In this document: positions 33,078 to 44,848 of the stretch, in pieces | How the letters are laid out: the number at the start of each line of letters is the position of its first letter | Numbering within the stretch: position 1 is the first letter of the stretch | From: Fragilariopsis cylindrus CCMP1102 | Taxonomy: Eukaryota; Bacillariophyta; Bacillariophyceae; Bacillariales; Bacillariaceae | Reading direction: 5' to 3' | Length of the DNA stretch: 64,000 nt | Assembly (NCBI GenBank): GCA_900095095.1 | Contig: FMBT01000368.1 | Span: 1 to 64,000 of the forward strand | Made by a program: the position numbers and the translations under genes | The notes under the pieces: generated by a model | What the model was told of the DNA's origin: nothing | What the model saw: the letters and a program-made list of their open reading frames with translations, nothing else | Database searches by the model: none

Positions 33078-33522
33078 TTATCTACCATTGAATTTTTCTG
33101 GGGGGTGGTGGTTATTATTATCGGTCACTATCACCTTCGTCGCCCCTAAACCGATCAAGTGTCGAAGAAGGGTCGTTCGTTGTGATACAGGCAGTGAGTT
33201 GCGAACACACATTCGTCTAACAAATGCACTGGTCTTCTCTACACTGCCGCAAAATTCTAACATTGAATCCGCCATTTCACCCACTTGCGCGAAGACGACC
33301 GCATGGACCTGGAGGCGGCTTCGTATCGTTCTTTCTCCGTCAGGTCGTGCCATCTCGTTTGGTGCGTTTCGGTCCATTCGCTTCGTTCTTTTTTTGTGTC
33401 CGTTACTATTTTGTTTGAGTCACGCTCGAAGTTAGACATGACGCCGCTATAATTTAATTTCTCTGCTACCGTCTGATGCAGGGCTTGATCCCAGAAATTA
33501 TCCTCGTCCCAAGGGGGTGACC
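33078..33522 (-). CDS. Small hypothetical protein, frame-broken
   Basis: Two overlapping minus-strand frames read as one small protein with a one-base loss between about 33290 and 33330. The first part begins within a continuous frame from about 33522 (WDEDNFWDQALHQTVAEKLN, then an ATG at 33439, MSNFERDSNK) and is charged and helical; the second ends in LLRHLIGLGATKVIVTDNNN. I do not recognise it. The overlapping plus-strand ORF is probably a shadow. It lies on the same strand as the broken gene ending at 33778 and might belong to it. Low confidence. Confidence 0.3.
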
Positions 33523-33777
33523 GGTCAGACGATTACTGACGTAAACCTTCTTTTGAATATCACTTTCAATGTGAAAATGTTTCGAAAGACTCATTAGCAA
33601 TACGGCACTTGATAACCCGCTATCATTTGTACCGCATCCAGAAGGACAGCAGAGAACACTCTACAGAGACCTTCGAATTGGGCGGAGGATAAAATCTTGG
33701 CATGGGAAGTTCGTTTTGCGTTCATTGCGTAGCATATTATAGATCGTTAGTTTTAGATCTTAGTGATTTGTTCTCTC

Positions 33778-36011
33778 CTATACTGCATAATTCACAACAC
33801 TCGTCTCCAATTTTTCCTGGGCTTTCTTGGCACTGTCATTGGTGGGTGCATCAAAAAGAAGGAGAGGCTCGTTCCAGAAAAGGCATTCCAAAGATTCCTC
33901 TATATGCTCCGGTGTAGTCGATGAATCGTCTACATCATCTGTGTCTGCATCATCACCGGTATCTTCTTGTAACTCGTGACAGTCTCCATTTTCACGTCAC
34001 CATGTAAATGATTCAGTGCAGATGCTACACCTCCATCGTCGTCATCACCTAGAAGGCTTCGACCTCCTGGCTTCATCTTATCAATAGTAATGTACTGTTA
34101 ATGTCGGCGCGAACATCGATATTATTGGCGACATCTTCTAGTTCCTCCAAAAGTTTCAATCGTTCTTTGATTGATTCGCGCTCGATAGAGATAATCGAAC
34201 GCAAACATGACGCTTGTGCGTTGCCGGAACTAAAGAGGCAAGTTTCTGTGGCAACATGTGCAGATCGGCTGGTTGTATCACGATCACAATGAACACTCAA
34301 AAGTGAATTAGCAGCATCATCTACCGCTTCCTCGGCAGCAAGTGCCGCTAATCGTAATTCAGGTAGGTGATATTCAACTTCTATTTCATACCGTGAATCT
34401 ATTAAAAGTTCTGAATACATTTCTGGTTTTTCTGGTGTTACACTAGCATGGTTTACGTCATCTTCAGCGGGAACTGATAGGGGGGCGTGTGGGAGATCAA
34501 TAGGTTCAAAACTCCTTCTTCCATAGATGCTGTTGCAGCTGACACTATATCCAGATTTCTGATGATGTTGCCGCTGAATTTCCTGTAACGCGTTTTCCCT
34601 CGTTGGGCTTCGTCATGTTTGATTTGTTCTATTCGTTCCTTCTCCTGTATCCTATTTTTTCCCATTATTCTTTCTTCAGCCAGTCGAGTCACTTGGACTT
34701 CGGTCGCGTGGATTGCATCCCACTTTTTCCTTGCATCCTCCTTACACTCTTGTAAATAATCCTCCATGGCCTTTATCCGTCTCGTCGTTTCTTGTAGTGC
34801 AAGTTGTCGATTCCTAACTCGTTCCTCTGTTTCTTTGTCGCTTTTCGGTGTTTAGTTAGTGCCCCTGATTGTTGTGTTACGGTCCTCCACAGTTTGGATT
34901 CCGATTCTGCATTTGAAGAATAATAATTTTCGAGTGCTACTATGGTCGCTGGAATGGTGCCACCTGGACGATTCAGTGGTCCCATTCTATCTGCTGTAAC
35001 GATTTCGTTCAATATCATAGTATGTGGCCGTTGTTGCTGTTGCTGTTGTTGATGTCTAAATTTATTTCTAAGGTTGTTTCTTTTTTTCTCCCATGATTAA
35101 CTTCTTCGGGGGAAAAATTATCCTGCATGTATCGTTGATAGTCGGCAACTTTCGATTCTTCTAGTACACCAACATTTCTACGTAACTTGTCGACCATTTG
35201 ATTTTCTTGCGTTGCACCCGATTGTTTCGTCAACACCAGGTCTTCAGCAAAACCAGCTAGGTCCCCCATCGCATCAGCGGATTGTTTCAAGGCAAGGGAT
35301 GCGGCAGGTAATGACCATCCATTGGCTGAAAATCCATTAAGGGTTAGGTCACCGTGGTAATGCAAGTCATTTCCCAGAAAGACGGCTGAATTATATTCCT
35401 CACCCAATTCGCTGCTTTGGAGATTATATTCAGGGATGACACGATCTGTTGCTTCTTCTTCTGTTTTAACCTCCTTACTTTGATTTTTGCGAGAATCTCG
35501 TCTTCGTTTTTCTTTTTCTTTTCCTCCTTGCCAATTTGTTCTTGCGGAATAATAAGCAAATCGCCATCGGGTGACACTAAAACCGAGCAATCGACCAATC
35601 CAGTTTTATTATCAGCCCGCCGACCAGATGATGTAGACGTCGATACTAACGAATCGGATGCATTGATGCAAGCTTCGAAGGATTTTAATCCTTCTACCTT
35701 ACTGAGTAATGTCTTGGTGACAACATCCTTTAGTCTAGCAGCGTGAATTTGTCGTATCTTTGCAGCGGAAGTTGGTGTCGATGAAACTGGATTTAATGTC
35801 ATTGCAGCGGAATCATTGTCAATTGCCCGAATATTTTTGGAACATTCACATTGCTGCTGATACTGTTACGATCTGTTGGCGGCAAAGAATGGGCAGGTTC
35901 GGAGGTACACGACGACTCGTCACCGTCCGAAGATACTACGGAAGCTGGAGATCTATTAGTAGCGGTGCTTCCATTCGTTTCGGCGGAGACCCTCCGAAGG
36001 AAACGTAGCAT
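33778..36011 (-). CDS. Hypothetical coiled-coil protein, frame-broken
   Basis: One protein of about 740 residues can be followed across at least six frame changes from ATG 36011 (MLRFLRRVSAETNGS) to the stop at 33778. The changes near 35835, 35480 and 35020 each fit loss of one A or C in a homopolymer (for example five A where six restore the frame). The middle is strongly helical and charged (RRIKAMEDYLQECKEDARKK, RLAEERIMGKNRIQEKERIE), typical of a coiled coil. Around it are RTGPLNRPGGT-like and SKLWRTVTQQSGALTKHRK-like segments that look conserved. The C-terminal part is acidic with an S/T-rich end. I do not recognise a family. No signal peptide or membrane segment is seen. Confidence 0.6.
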
Positions 36012-36845
36012 GGCAATTGGCACTGGATGCTAGTACAATTGAATAGAGTGCAGATTGTTGTAGTTCGAGGTTCGTCGCTCGATAGCTGCTAGCTACAACA
36101 ACTCATATTATTGATGTAAATTGTAAATGAAATTGAAACATTGAACTCTCGATTCCGAATCCGAATACTAATCACAACCAATACCATTCCGCGACGAACA
36201 GCCGTTATTTATGAAAATGTCTCTATCCTGTCCGTCAACCTGGAAATTCCACAAGAAATATGAAGACAAAACATGTTCTTACTTCAACATCACCATGTAT
36301 ATACTAGTATATTTAGAAGCCTATTATGTGTCACATGATATTGGAACACAACAAATTTTTATTGGTATAGACATGTGTGTTTAAGCTCTACCTATTCATT
36401 ATTTGTACATTGTAATTACAATAGTATCGCCAAAAGAAGATATAAAAGTTCCATTGATGTAGATGACACGATCAACCTTACTAAATAGTGCATATTTATG
36501 AAGGAAGGGGGATTGTCAGCATTTATACTGTGTTTGATCAACATTGCAATCACCCCAGAAAAGTTATATGATTATATTTGTGAAGTGACATGTTTTGATG
36601 TGATATCCAATTGACAAAAGATCTATACTCTTGAAGTATGCAGAAAAAATATAAAGAGATGCGGCGAATTGAAAAAAATCATTGCTGTCTCTACGCGAAG
36701 ATAGTATTTCAAAGCCTTTGTGAATAGAGCCATAAATTGACTTAGTACATTATATTTTATTACTCGTCATATGTATATATCCTACATATAGAGCATTTCT
36801 TTTTGGGCACGCACATGTAATGAAAACATTAATCGAATGGACAAC
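36012..36845. other. Intergenic
   Basis: 830 AT-rich bases between two minus-strand genes. No ORF or RNA gene with support. Confidence 0.5.
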
Positions 36846-38348
36846 CTATTTGCAAAGAGCTCCAATATGATTTGGATCGTCTTCACAGTCTTCTCGTTGT
36901 CCTTGCTTTCTTATTTGATTTGTCAATTCTACGTCCAATGGACGTGCTAAAATTGTACCCCATAACCTAAGTAATAAAAAGGTTGAGAAAGAAAGGTAGA
37001 TAGATAGAAAGAGAGATAGAAAGTTGTTTCGTAAGATCTTTGTAGTATTGAATGCATATACATTAATAAACGATTCACGAACGGTATACTAGCCAGTCTA
37101 TTAATATTGATTTTCTTCTTACCTTTCCATGAAATGTCCCTCAGCGATATTATTACCTCTACTTAAAGAAGATTCTATCCGCTCCCAAAAGTCACGTGAT
37201 CGGTTTAAATTGTCCTTTTTGCGAAATAAAAAATTACCTCCATAGCAGACTGGAACAATAAGACGTGGTGTAGTCGAGGACGATGACGACGTAGTAGTAG
37301 TCTCGGGCACTGGTTCGATCGACATTTTTTTCGCATAATCACCCAAGTTATTTCCGTATTGACTTATAAATTGTGAATTATCGTCCCTTCCTAATCTAGA
37401 ATATTCCTCAACCTTAAATTTTTGTAGTTGATTCCAATCGTGATAATATGAAATTTGAGTAGTAGGATGAAATAAACCTCCTAACCACCAGTCTCTCGTA
37501 CTAGTACTACTTTTTCTATCAGACCATACCCAATTGGTTTCTTCGTGACATGCAAAACCAAATTCGTTACTGAGTGTAATCATTTCATTTAATTTTTTAT
37601 GACGACTATAATGATTTCGGTGTTCATTGTTGTTGTCTTTAAGAAATAGTACGTAATCACTATTATTGAATGATGATTCATGGGAGTAGTAGTTGGCCAT
37701 ATAATACGCATACGTATGGTCACACCGCCCAACGTTGCCGATTCGTACTATCCTTGAATTCGCGGGCGCTCCAATGACCGCTTTATCGCATTTACTAAAT
37801 ATAGTAATTGCTTGAAATTCAATAAGTGGGGCTGCCCATTCAAAGATCCAGTCGATTGATAGATCACAATGAGACACAACCAGGTCTATCTTCAATGCTA
37901 TGTCGAGTGGGGGGATCTTTTCCTTTAATTTAGTTCCTCTCCAGAGCGCGACGTTTTCTTCTGAATTACAACAATTTTGTAAATACAAAGTAATACTTCG
38001 ACATACAAGGATAAAACATTTCAGTCTTATAGGTGGATACAGCACAAGAAGACATGTACTGCTTGTAATTAAAATAATGATCAGTCGTTGCAACTTATTC
38101 TTTCTGCTGATGTGCACCACGAACCGTGGAAGGGATGATACGCATTGTCTCCTGACGACGTCGGCGACGACTTTTGAACTATTATTGCCTTTGTTGTCAC
38201 TGTCATTGTCATTGTCATTGTTATTATTATTATTATTATTGTTATCACCACCAACTTCGTTGTTCTCGGAGTAGCTATTTTCAGGGGTTCTACGACGGAA
38301 GTTTAACATCGAAAAGAAAATTCTGAAAAAAGCATTGTTGTCATTCAA
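36846..38348 (-). CDS. DUF3431-like type II membrane protein
   Basis: Exons 38348-37123 and 36966-36846 (donor AAAG|GTAAGA, acceptor CTTAG|G, phase 2) give 448 residues. A cytosolic N-terminus with an Asn/Asp run is followed by a membrane segment (RLIIILITSSTCLLVLY), then a lumenal domain. That domain resembles DUF3431: IDLVVSHCDLSIDWIFEW, ITIFSKCD, IGNVGRCDHTYAYYMANYY and DYVLFLKDN, which match the family's pattern of 'VVSHY...', 'IYSKG', 'NVGREAHTYLYHI' and 'FLQG'. The family is common in fungi and algae and looks glycosyltransferase-like, but its activity is unproven. The topology fits Golgi type II proteins. The short second exon encodes LWGTILARPLDVELTNQIRK and a charged tail. Confidence 0.65.
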
Positions 38349-38696
38349 ATAATATTATGTTAAATACTGTAATGTAATTTCTAGTAACTACTTCATTATC
38401 ATTGTGATGATCGTTCTTTGAAGGAATTGAAATCTTTTTGGTCTGCCCGTCGTCAACCAGACTACGTCAAACGTACTGTAAGCGAATATTTAAAATTATC
38501 CTGCCATCAAACACCAAACAACAAAAATAAAAGTACTGTGTATACCGGTATATCGCACACATCATCGTCGTCGTAATAGTCGTAGTCGCAATCCTCAATC
38601 GACAAGACCTTATTGTACCCCATACAAGAAAATTCAATTTTACCTTCTTCTGTCCTTTTGGCACTTGTTACTTCCGAAGTATTTATATAATCAAAC
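38349..38696. other. Divergent promoter region
   Basis: 350 bases between divergent starts. Nothing else seen. Confidence 0.5.
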
Positions 38697-39827
38697 ATGC
38701 CAAACCACGTCCTGAAGGTATGCATATCACTGGTTGCAGCAGCATTCGTGGTCGTCAATAATGAAGTGAACGCTTTGGCCACCACTAGCAAAGGCTTTGG
38801 ATCTGCTAGTAAGACAAAATTCATTCATACACCAGATACTGGAGAAGAATCTCAACAACTGCTAAAATTTCTCGCTTTACAAAATGCAAAAGGATTAGAA
38901 AATATTGATATTGGATTCAATCAAGATACGGGAGTTCGTGGACTATTTTGTACATCAAAAATCAAAAAGAATCAAAAAATATGTCAAATCCCATCTGATT
39001 GTGCTTTGGCCTTGGCAGATCCTACAAAAGGTGAAGAAGATGCTCCTACTGCCGCACACAGAGGTGCAAATTTCTTAGACATGTATGTAAAGAACGAACA
39101 AGCAAAACAATTTTGGAGTCCCTATTTGGACACACTACCAGTTTATGGATCGAAATTATTTGATCCAACACCTGATTTTTATATCGATGATGACATCGAA
39201 CTATTCGAATTTCCTCGTGTGATCCAACAAGCACAAGAACGTAGGAAGCAAATTACGGATATTGCGAGTGAACGAGGGCTTACAGTCGAAGAATTACAAT
39301 TTGCAACGTGGTTAACAACGTCAAGAAGCTTTAAGCTATCTATACCTGCACCCATTGATGAAAGTGAAATGCCAAAAATCGATGAAAAGGGACAAGTCAT
39401 TGAAAAGACAGGCGAAAAGAAAGCTCTACATGTTATGGTTCCATTCATTGATATTGCAAATCATGATTCAGATCAATCCAATTGCAAATTGACGTTAATT
39501 GATCCAGAAAAGGACGATGCTTGGTTTGCACTAGAAGCTACGCGGCCTATAGCTGCCGGGAAAGAATTGGTCATCGCGTACGGAAGTGGAGCAGAATCGT
39601 CGGTTGAATTGTTGCTGAATTATGGGTTTGTACCGTCAGGTAACCGGATTGACAAATTAATGTTAGCAAAGGGTGGCGACGACACTATTACGAGTTTAGA
39701 TGGTTGGACGACAACATTGGAGGAAGACAAAACCATGCTAGAAATGGCAAAAGACGATCCAGTTCTTCATAAGATTCTTCAATTTAGAATTCGTATAAGG
39801 AAACATATTAGACCTAAAACTAAGTAG
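38697..39827 (+). CDS. SET-domain protein lysine methyltransferase (Rubisco LSMT/SETD3 class)
   Basis: 376 residues, ATG at 38697. An N-terminal hydrophobic stretch (VLKVCISLVAAAFVVV) looks like a signal peptide, so plastid or secretory targeting is possible. The split SET domain is visible: VRGLFCTSKIKKNQKICQIP at the start, an inserted helical region (LQFATWLTTSRSFKL), then MVPFIDIANHDSDQSNC (the N-H-x-x-x motif binding S-adenosylmethionine), then IAAGKELVIAYGSGAESSVE (the catalytic Tyr in the I-x-Y motif) and LLLNYGFVP. Members methylate lysines in Rubisco, aldolase, ribosomal proteins or, for SETD3, actin histidine. The C-terminal substrate-binding domain is much shorter than usual (about 60 residues), so the substrate is uncertain. 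Confidence 0.85.
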   Translation: MPNHVLKVCISLVAAAFVVVNNEVNALATTSKGFGSASKTKFIHTPDTGEESQQLLKFLALQNAKGLENIDIGFNQDTGVRGLFCTSKIKKNQKICQIPSDCALALADPTKGEEDAPTAAHRGANFLDMYVKNEQAKQFWSPYLDTLPVYGSKLFDPTPDFYIDDDIELFEFPRVIQQAQERRKQITDIASERGLTVEELQFATWLTTSRSFKLSIPAPIDESEMPKIDEKGQVIEKTGEKKALHVMVPFIDIANHDSDQSNCKLTLIDPEKDDAWFALEATRPIAAGKELVIAYGSGAESSVELLLNYGFVPSGNRIDKLMLAKGGDDTITSLDGWTTTLEEDKTMLEMAKDDPVLHKILQFRIRIRKHIRPKTK

Positions 39828-40323
39828 CTCTATATATAGTTTTTCAAATTTACAATCTTTTTTTAGTACCGCACTACAACGATCAAAACAGAACTTTCCT
39901 CCAATATTCTATATCCACAGTTCAGATCTGTTAGTGCCTTCTAACGCCTACTTCAAAAGGTTACCGTAACGTTAGTGTGTCTTAAATTAGGACTATAATT
40001 GTAATCATAAAATTGTATTTGACATACAGTATATATATGTGCAGTATCGCGAAAGGGGGTGCGGCGATTTATTTTCGTGAAATTTTTATCCACGAATGAA
40101 GAAGATGGGCTCCAAAAATAATAAAGTCGTTGGAGCAAATTCGAATGACGAAGAAAGATCTACAAAATCTCCATTTTACCAAGTTAAAAAAGTCACCAGT
40201 TTACACAACAATTAACTTTGAACTTAAGAAAGAAAGAACGAATCGTTGTACGATATAAATAGCCAGGAAGCATCACTAATAAAGCAATCAAACTTACCTG
40301 TAGTAATAATAGAAATAAAAAAA
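39828..40323. other. Intergenic
   Basis: 500 bases between two plus-strand genes. No gene seen. Confidence 0.5.
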
Positions 40324-43187
40324 ATGGAAGCTATCGAAACCTTGTCTCACCGCTGCCGTGTTGCTACTCCGAGCGATACAGTCTTGCATAGTGAATGTGC
40401 CTTTACATTTTATAATCCCTTTTCTACCGATGAAGGCATCCTAGTCAACATGAACACCTTCATGGGAACGATTCCAGAACTTTCCTTCGCAGCCAATCTT
40501 TCACAGGATCGTGATATTTTTCTGAGAATCGTCAAGACACGATTAGAAAAAAAGAATGACAATAATGACGATAGCAACATGATGAAAGACAGAGAAGATA
40601 AGCAACCGACAAAGCTGGGATTTGGTGTCGAAGGTGGATTCTCAACAGAGAATGACAAGTACGAGACAATCACAAAACATTCGATTGTTGTAATGGAAAA
40701 TAAGTCAAAGGAAATTGTAGTTGAAATTGTATTCGACACCGACGACGACGATGCAAAGAAACGTCTACCTGAACCGGTAGTAAAGAGTGCCGAATCGATT
40801 ATTCATCATGTTGGTTTGGCTATTCAGCAAGACTTGACCGCATGGCAAGATGATGAGGAGATTCCTATCAGTAAATACCACAAGGATTTGCCATTTGTAG
40901 ATAATGGCGTAAAAATTTCTCCTGATTCAAAATCGTGGAAATGTGAAAAAACAGGGGACACAGAAAATATATGGCTTAATTTAAGCGATGGCTTTATTGG
41001 GTACGTAGATGGAATACTTCGTAAATTCTTAACTTTCAACCTCTCTCTATCTCTAATCTTTCTCTCTCTAAATTTTTTCATTCTGAATATAACTACTACA
41101 GGGGAGGACGAAAGAATTGGGATGGAAGTGGTGGCAGTAATGGAGCCTTAGATCACTTTCAAGAGACGGGTGAGAAATATCCTTTGGTTGTAAAACTCGG
41201 AACTATCACCACCGAGGGATCAGTTGTCCACGCTGACTGTTACTCTTATGCAAAAGATGAAGATGGTCCAGTTAAGGTCCCGAATTTGGGAGAATTGTTA
41301 CGAGCGAGAGGAATCGAGATAGTGGGCTTACAAAAGACAGAAAAGTCTACGGCCGAGCTCGAGGTAGAATTGAATGCGGTAAGAAATTATATGTGGACAG
41401 AAAATTGAATAAACTGGTGTGTCTAGTGTCGTTATATATACCCTCCACCCTATAGTTATGGATGCGTACCAGATATTCAAAATTCTAATTCTGACACTGT
41501 GATATATTTTTGTTTAATTTAGAACTATGCATTTGATGCTATCACCGAAAGTGGCTCCAAGCTAGTGTCCGTATCTGGAGCAGGGCTTCAAGGACTTGTC
41601 AACTTAGGCAATACTTGTTACTGTAACAGTGCAATGCAAGTGTTATGCGCAGTGTCAGAAATGTCCAATCGATATGGGTCAAAGCCAGAAGGCGATGTCA
41701 CCCATCATCGTTTCTTTGAGGGGATTTCTCCGTCTGCAGCGCCGAACGATCTCCTTGTCCAAACGAGCAAACTTACCAGTGCTATTGCTAGTGGTGTGTA
41801 CGCCATCCCCGAGAAGGAATTAGATACCGAAGGTCCCGCTGACCCAAAGCACCGAGTTGCACCACGAATGTTCAAACATTTGATCGGAAAGAATCATGTC
41901 GACTTTCGGACAGGTCAGCAACAGGATGCAGCTCAGTTTTTACAATACTTTTTAGAACAAATTGATCGAGCCGAAGCCAAGCACGATCGCGAAATGCTTC
42001 CCACGTCGAGTCTCTTTTCTTTCGTTACGCAAGAAAGGATAGTCTGCAGTGCTGACCAAAAGATTAAATACAAAGATTCTGCCAACGAAACAATGCTAAG
42101 TCTTCGGGTACCCATGGAAAAAGCAGAGGTGATCCCGAAGGAGGAACCAGAGTTGAAGAAACTAAAACAAGAGGGAGAAGACAATAAGGAGATTCCTACG
42201 GTCACCATTGGTCAATGTCTTGACTCTTGGTCGGCTGAAACAACATTGGATGATTTTCGTTGGCCACACTTGCAGAATGCAGTCCATTCAGGAACACAAG
42301 TTACGCGATTCCAGAATTTTCCCAGATACTTATTGATTCAAATCCAAAGATATCAATTGGGACCAGATTGGCAACCAATCAAGCTGGAAGTCAATCTCGA
42401 TATACCAGAAGATATTGATCTTACTAGCTATAAGGCTGCCGGACCTCAAAATGGTGAATGCTTAGTTCCTGACGAAGAAGAAGGGGGTGCGATAGGAGCA
42501 ACGGGAAGTGCAGCACCAAAGATTGAAATTAGCGAGGGCGCTTTGTCGCAATTGATGGATATGGGATTTGGCATGAACGGATGCAAGAGAGCTTTAACAA
42601 CCGTTGGAGGATCGGATACAGAAGCAGCAATGAACTGGATTTTTGAGCACAACATGGATCCCGATTTCAACGATCCTATTCCAGAGTCCAGCACTGATGC
42701 TGCTCCAGCTCCTTCCTCTGGGTCGAGTGATGGTGATGGTGTTGATGACACAGTAGTCATGTCTCTTGTGGAAAACTTGGGTATGTTTACAATTGATCAA
42801 GTTCGTGCTGCTTTAAAAGAGACGAGTGGTGCTGCGGATCGAGCAGCGGATTGGCTATTCTCGCATATGGATGATTTGGATAGTGCCATTGCGAATTTAC
42901 AAGGAAATTCTGGTACGGGTGGTACTGGAGAAGCGTCTGGGCCTGGACCGAATACGAATGCATCCCTAGAAGAAGGAGAGGGCAAATATAGCATGGTTGG
43001 AATGATATCTCACATCGGTAAGAATACCGGAAGTGGTCATTACGTCGCTCATGTCAAGAAGGGGACGAAATGGGTAATTTTCAATGACGAAAAGGTCGCT
43101 CTTTCAGAAAATCCACCTATCCAGCATGCCTATCTTTACTTATTCCAACGCAAAGACACCATTGGATCACCAAATCCGCAGTACTAA
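40324..43187 (+). CDS. USP5/isopeptidase T-like deubiquitinase with degenerate zinc finger
   Basis: Exons 40324-41000, 41102-41378 and 41523-43187 give 872 residues, close to USP5 (about 858). USP5 dismantles free polyubiquitin, recognising its free C-terminus with the UBP zinc finger. Catalytic Cys350 lies in NLGNTCYCNSAMQVL and the His in GKNTGSGHYVAHVKKG, followed by WVIFNDEKV. Two UBA domains sit inside the catalytic domain (about 650-695 and 729-768), as in USP5. The UBP finger is present by sequence (SWKCEKTGDTENIWLNLSDG, then GSGGSNGALDHFQETG), but of the four zinc ligands expected only the first Cys remains; the others read Thr, Gly and Gly. The splice at 41000/41102 runs through this area but changing it by a few bases does not restore a Cys. 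It is otherwise intact. Confidence 0.92.
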
Positions 43188-43354
43188 GTCTACTGCTAAC
43201 TATCTAACTAGCTAGAATAACACAGTAATGGTATCATGTATCATACCTGACCAGTCTAGACAAAAGTAAAATACAAGTAATCACAAGTACCATGCAAGTA
43301 CCAAAGTAATACCAAAATATATTTCTGACTTTCTTTTACAAGTGAGTTAGTTAG

Positions 43355-44471
43355 TTAATCATCGTTAGGCGAAGGTGGTGCAAATCGTGATGTAGGTGGT
43401 CCCGTGTAAAATTTAGTATCGCCGTCTCCAAAATTATTCCAAGGTACAGTTTTCGTTCCCATATCACTTAAATGTTGTGTATAACCATTCATACCATCAG
43501 CTTTGTCATGTGCGTCTAATGACCATGGCTTAGATTCAGCAGTTCGAGAAAACCTGTATATGCTGCATGGTCCAGCCGGTGTAATGCCAGATAGATCAAG
43601 ACCGGTTAGTGTTTTAGCCATAGCAATACAACCAGCTGCATGGGATACCATTAAAAAAACTTGTCTAGGCTTATATGGGAATTTCTTTTCGAATGTATCA
43701 ACAGTTCGTTGACATCGATCAAAAAATACCGAGCGTGGCTCTATTTTTTATTTTTTTTAGATTTAAAATTTAAAAATCATATGGTAGAAAGAAAGAAAAG
43801 TTAGACATAGTAAATATATCGTTGGATATGAGTTTAGTTGGATTGATAACATGTATTATAAGAACGAGCAACAATATATACAATACATTGAATTAGTGTC
43901 GTGTCGTGTCGTGTCTTGTCATGTCATGTCATGTCATGTCATGTCATGTCGCACGTTACGTACCTGGCATTATCGGAACGAAAAGACTTTCATGAGAAAT
44001 ATCAAGTCTAGGAAAATAATTTTTTCGTTCGTCTAGTGTTGGTAAATCCTTGTGCCATTCTCCATTATGTCCATCCCATTCAAATATAGAATATTCAGGA
44101 AGTATTTTTGGTTCATCCGATGTAACATCAATCGTGCGTCGGAATGCGTTCAATGCATTATCTGATGTTTGTATACATCGCAAAAAAGGTGACGAGAACC
44201 ATGTCATATCCTTAGACGTATATTTTCGTTCATATAGCCACGTATCGAGATATTGACCAACTTCTCGAGCTTGTTGATGACCAAGAGGTGATAAAGGTGA
44301 ATCACCCAAACGTGATGTAGGAAGTTTCTTCCATTCTGGAAAACTATAATCCCAACGATCACCATGTCGAATCAAAAAAAGATATTGTCGATCATCGTCA
44401 CCATTATCATCGTCGCCGTCCTGTACAGCACAGGATTCTTGTGGTGGCTCTTCAACTGGTGTGGTTGTCAT
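43355..44471 (-). CDS. Histidine phosphatase (phosphoglycerate mutase superfamily)
   Basis: Exons 44471-43964 and 43740-43355 (donor CCAG|GTACGT, acceptor AATAG|AG, phase 1) give 297 residues. Catalytic marks: YLFLIRHGDRWDY (the RHG motif with phospho-accepting His), SPLSPLGHQQAREVGQYLD, SSPFLRCIQTSDNAL, the acid in YSIFEWDGHNG, and MVSHAAGC with the second His. The order fits branch-1 histidine phosphatases of the UBASH3/STS or PGAM5 type more than glycolytic mutases, given the small size and spacing. The substrate cannot be read from the sequence. The C-terminus is Pro-rich. A pentanucleotide repeat lies in the single intron. An upstream in-frame start is only a TTG and was not used. Confidence 0.85.
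43896..43950. repeat. Pentanucleotide repeat GTGTC/ATGTC in intron
   Basis: Eleven tandem 5-mers: four GTGTC, one TTGTC, six ATGTC, only 13 bases from the donor splice site of the minus-strand gene. Confidence 0.95.
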
Positions 44472-44848
44472 GGTGGAATTATACGATATATTGCGAAGGT
44501 TAGAAAAGTAAGTGAACAAGTACTAATAATGTCGGTATGTGAATAATGCCAGCAGATACCGTAGATAATGTGAAATGGGATTAAAAAAAAATGGAAATCA
44601 TTGGAATCTAAAAAAATCGAATCTGAAAAGATAAAAGATCCATGACTCGATCACAATTCTTTTCAGTCTTGCTAAGCGTTGGGACATCATTCTTCGATCT
44701 CCTTCGATCAATCAACGAACAATAAGCAAGCGTTGTCACCGTGTCATCAAAATTAGAATTTCTGAATTCTCTCACAAATAACAATTCCGACCAACTCAAC
44801 AGCATACGATACTAACTTTTTAGAACAATAAAATAAAGTAAAGCCAAC
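44472..44848. other. Divergent promoter region
   Basis: 380 bases between the histidine phosphatase start and cathepsin copy C. No gene seen. Confidence 0.5.

Noticed and set aside
33088-33435. Plus-strand ORF with hydrophobic ends
   Set aside because: Opens at TTG, and the minus-strand frames look more protein-like; no domain seen.
43921-43950. ATGTC direct repeats as a CRISPR-like array
   Set aside because: Units are contiguous 5-mers with no spacers; a eukaryotic microsatellite.
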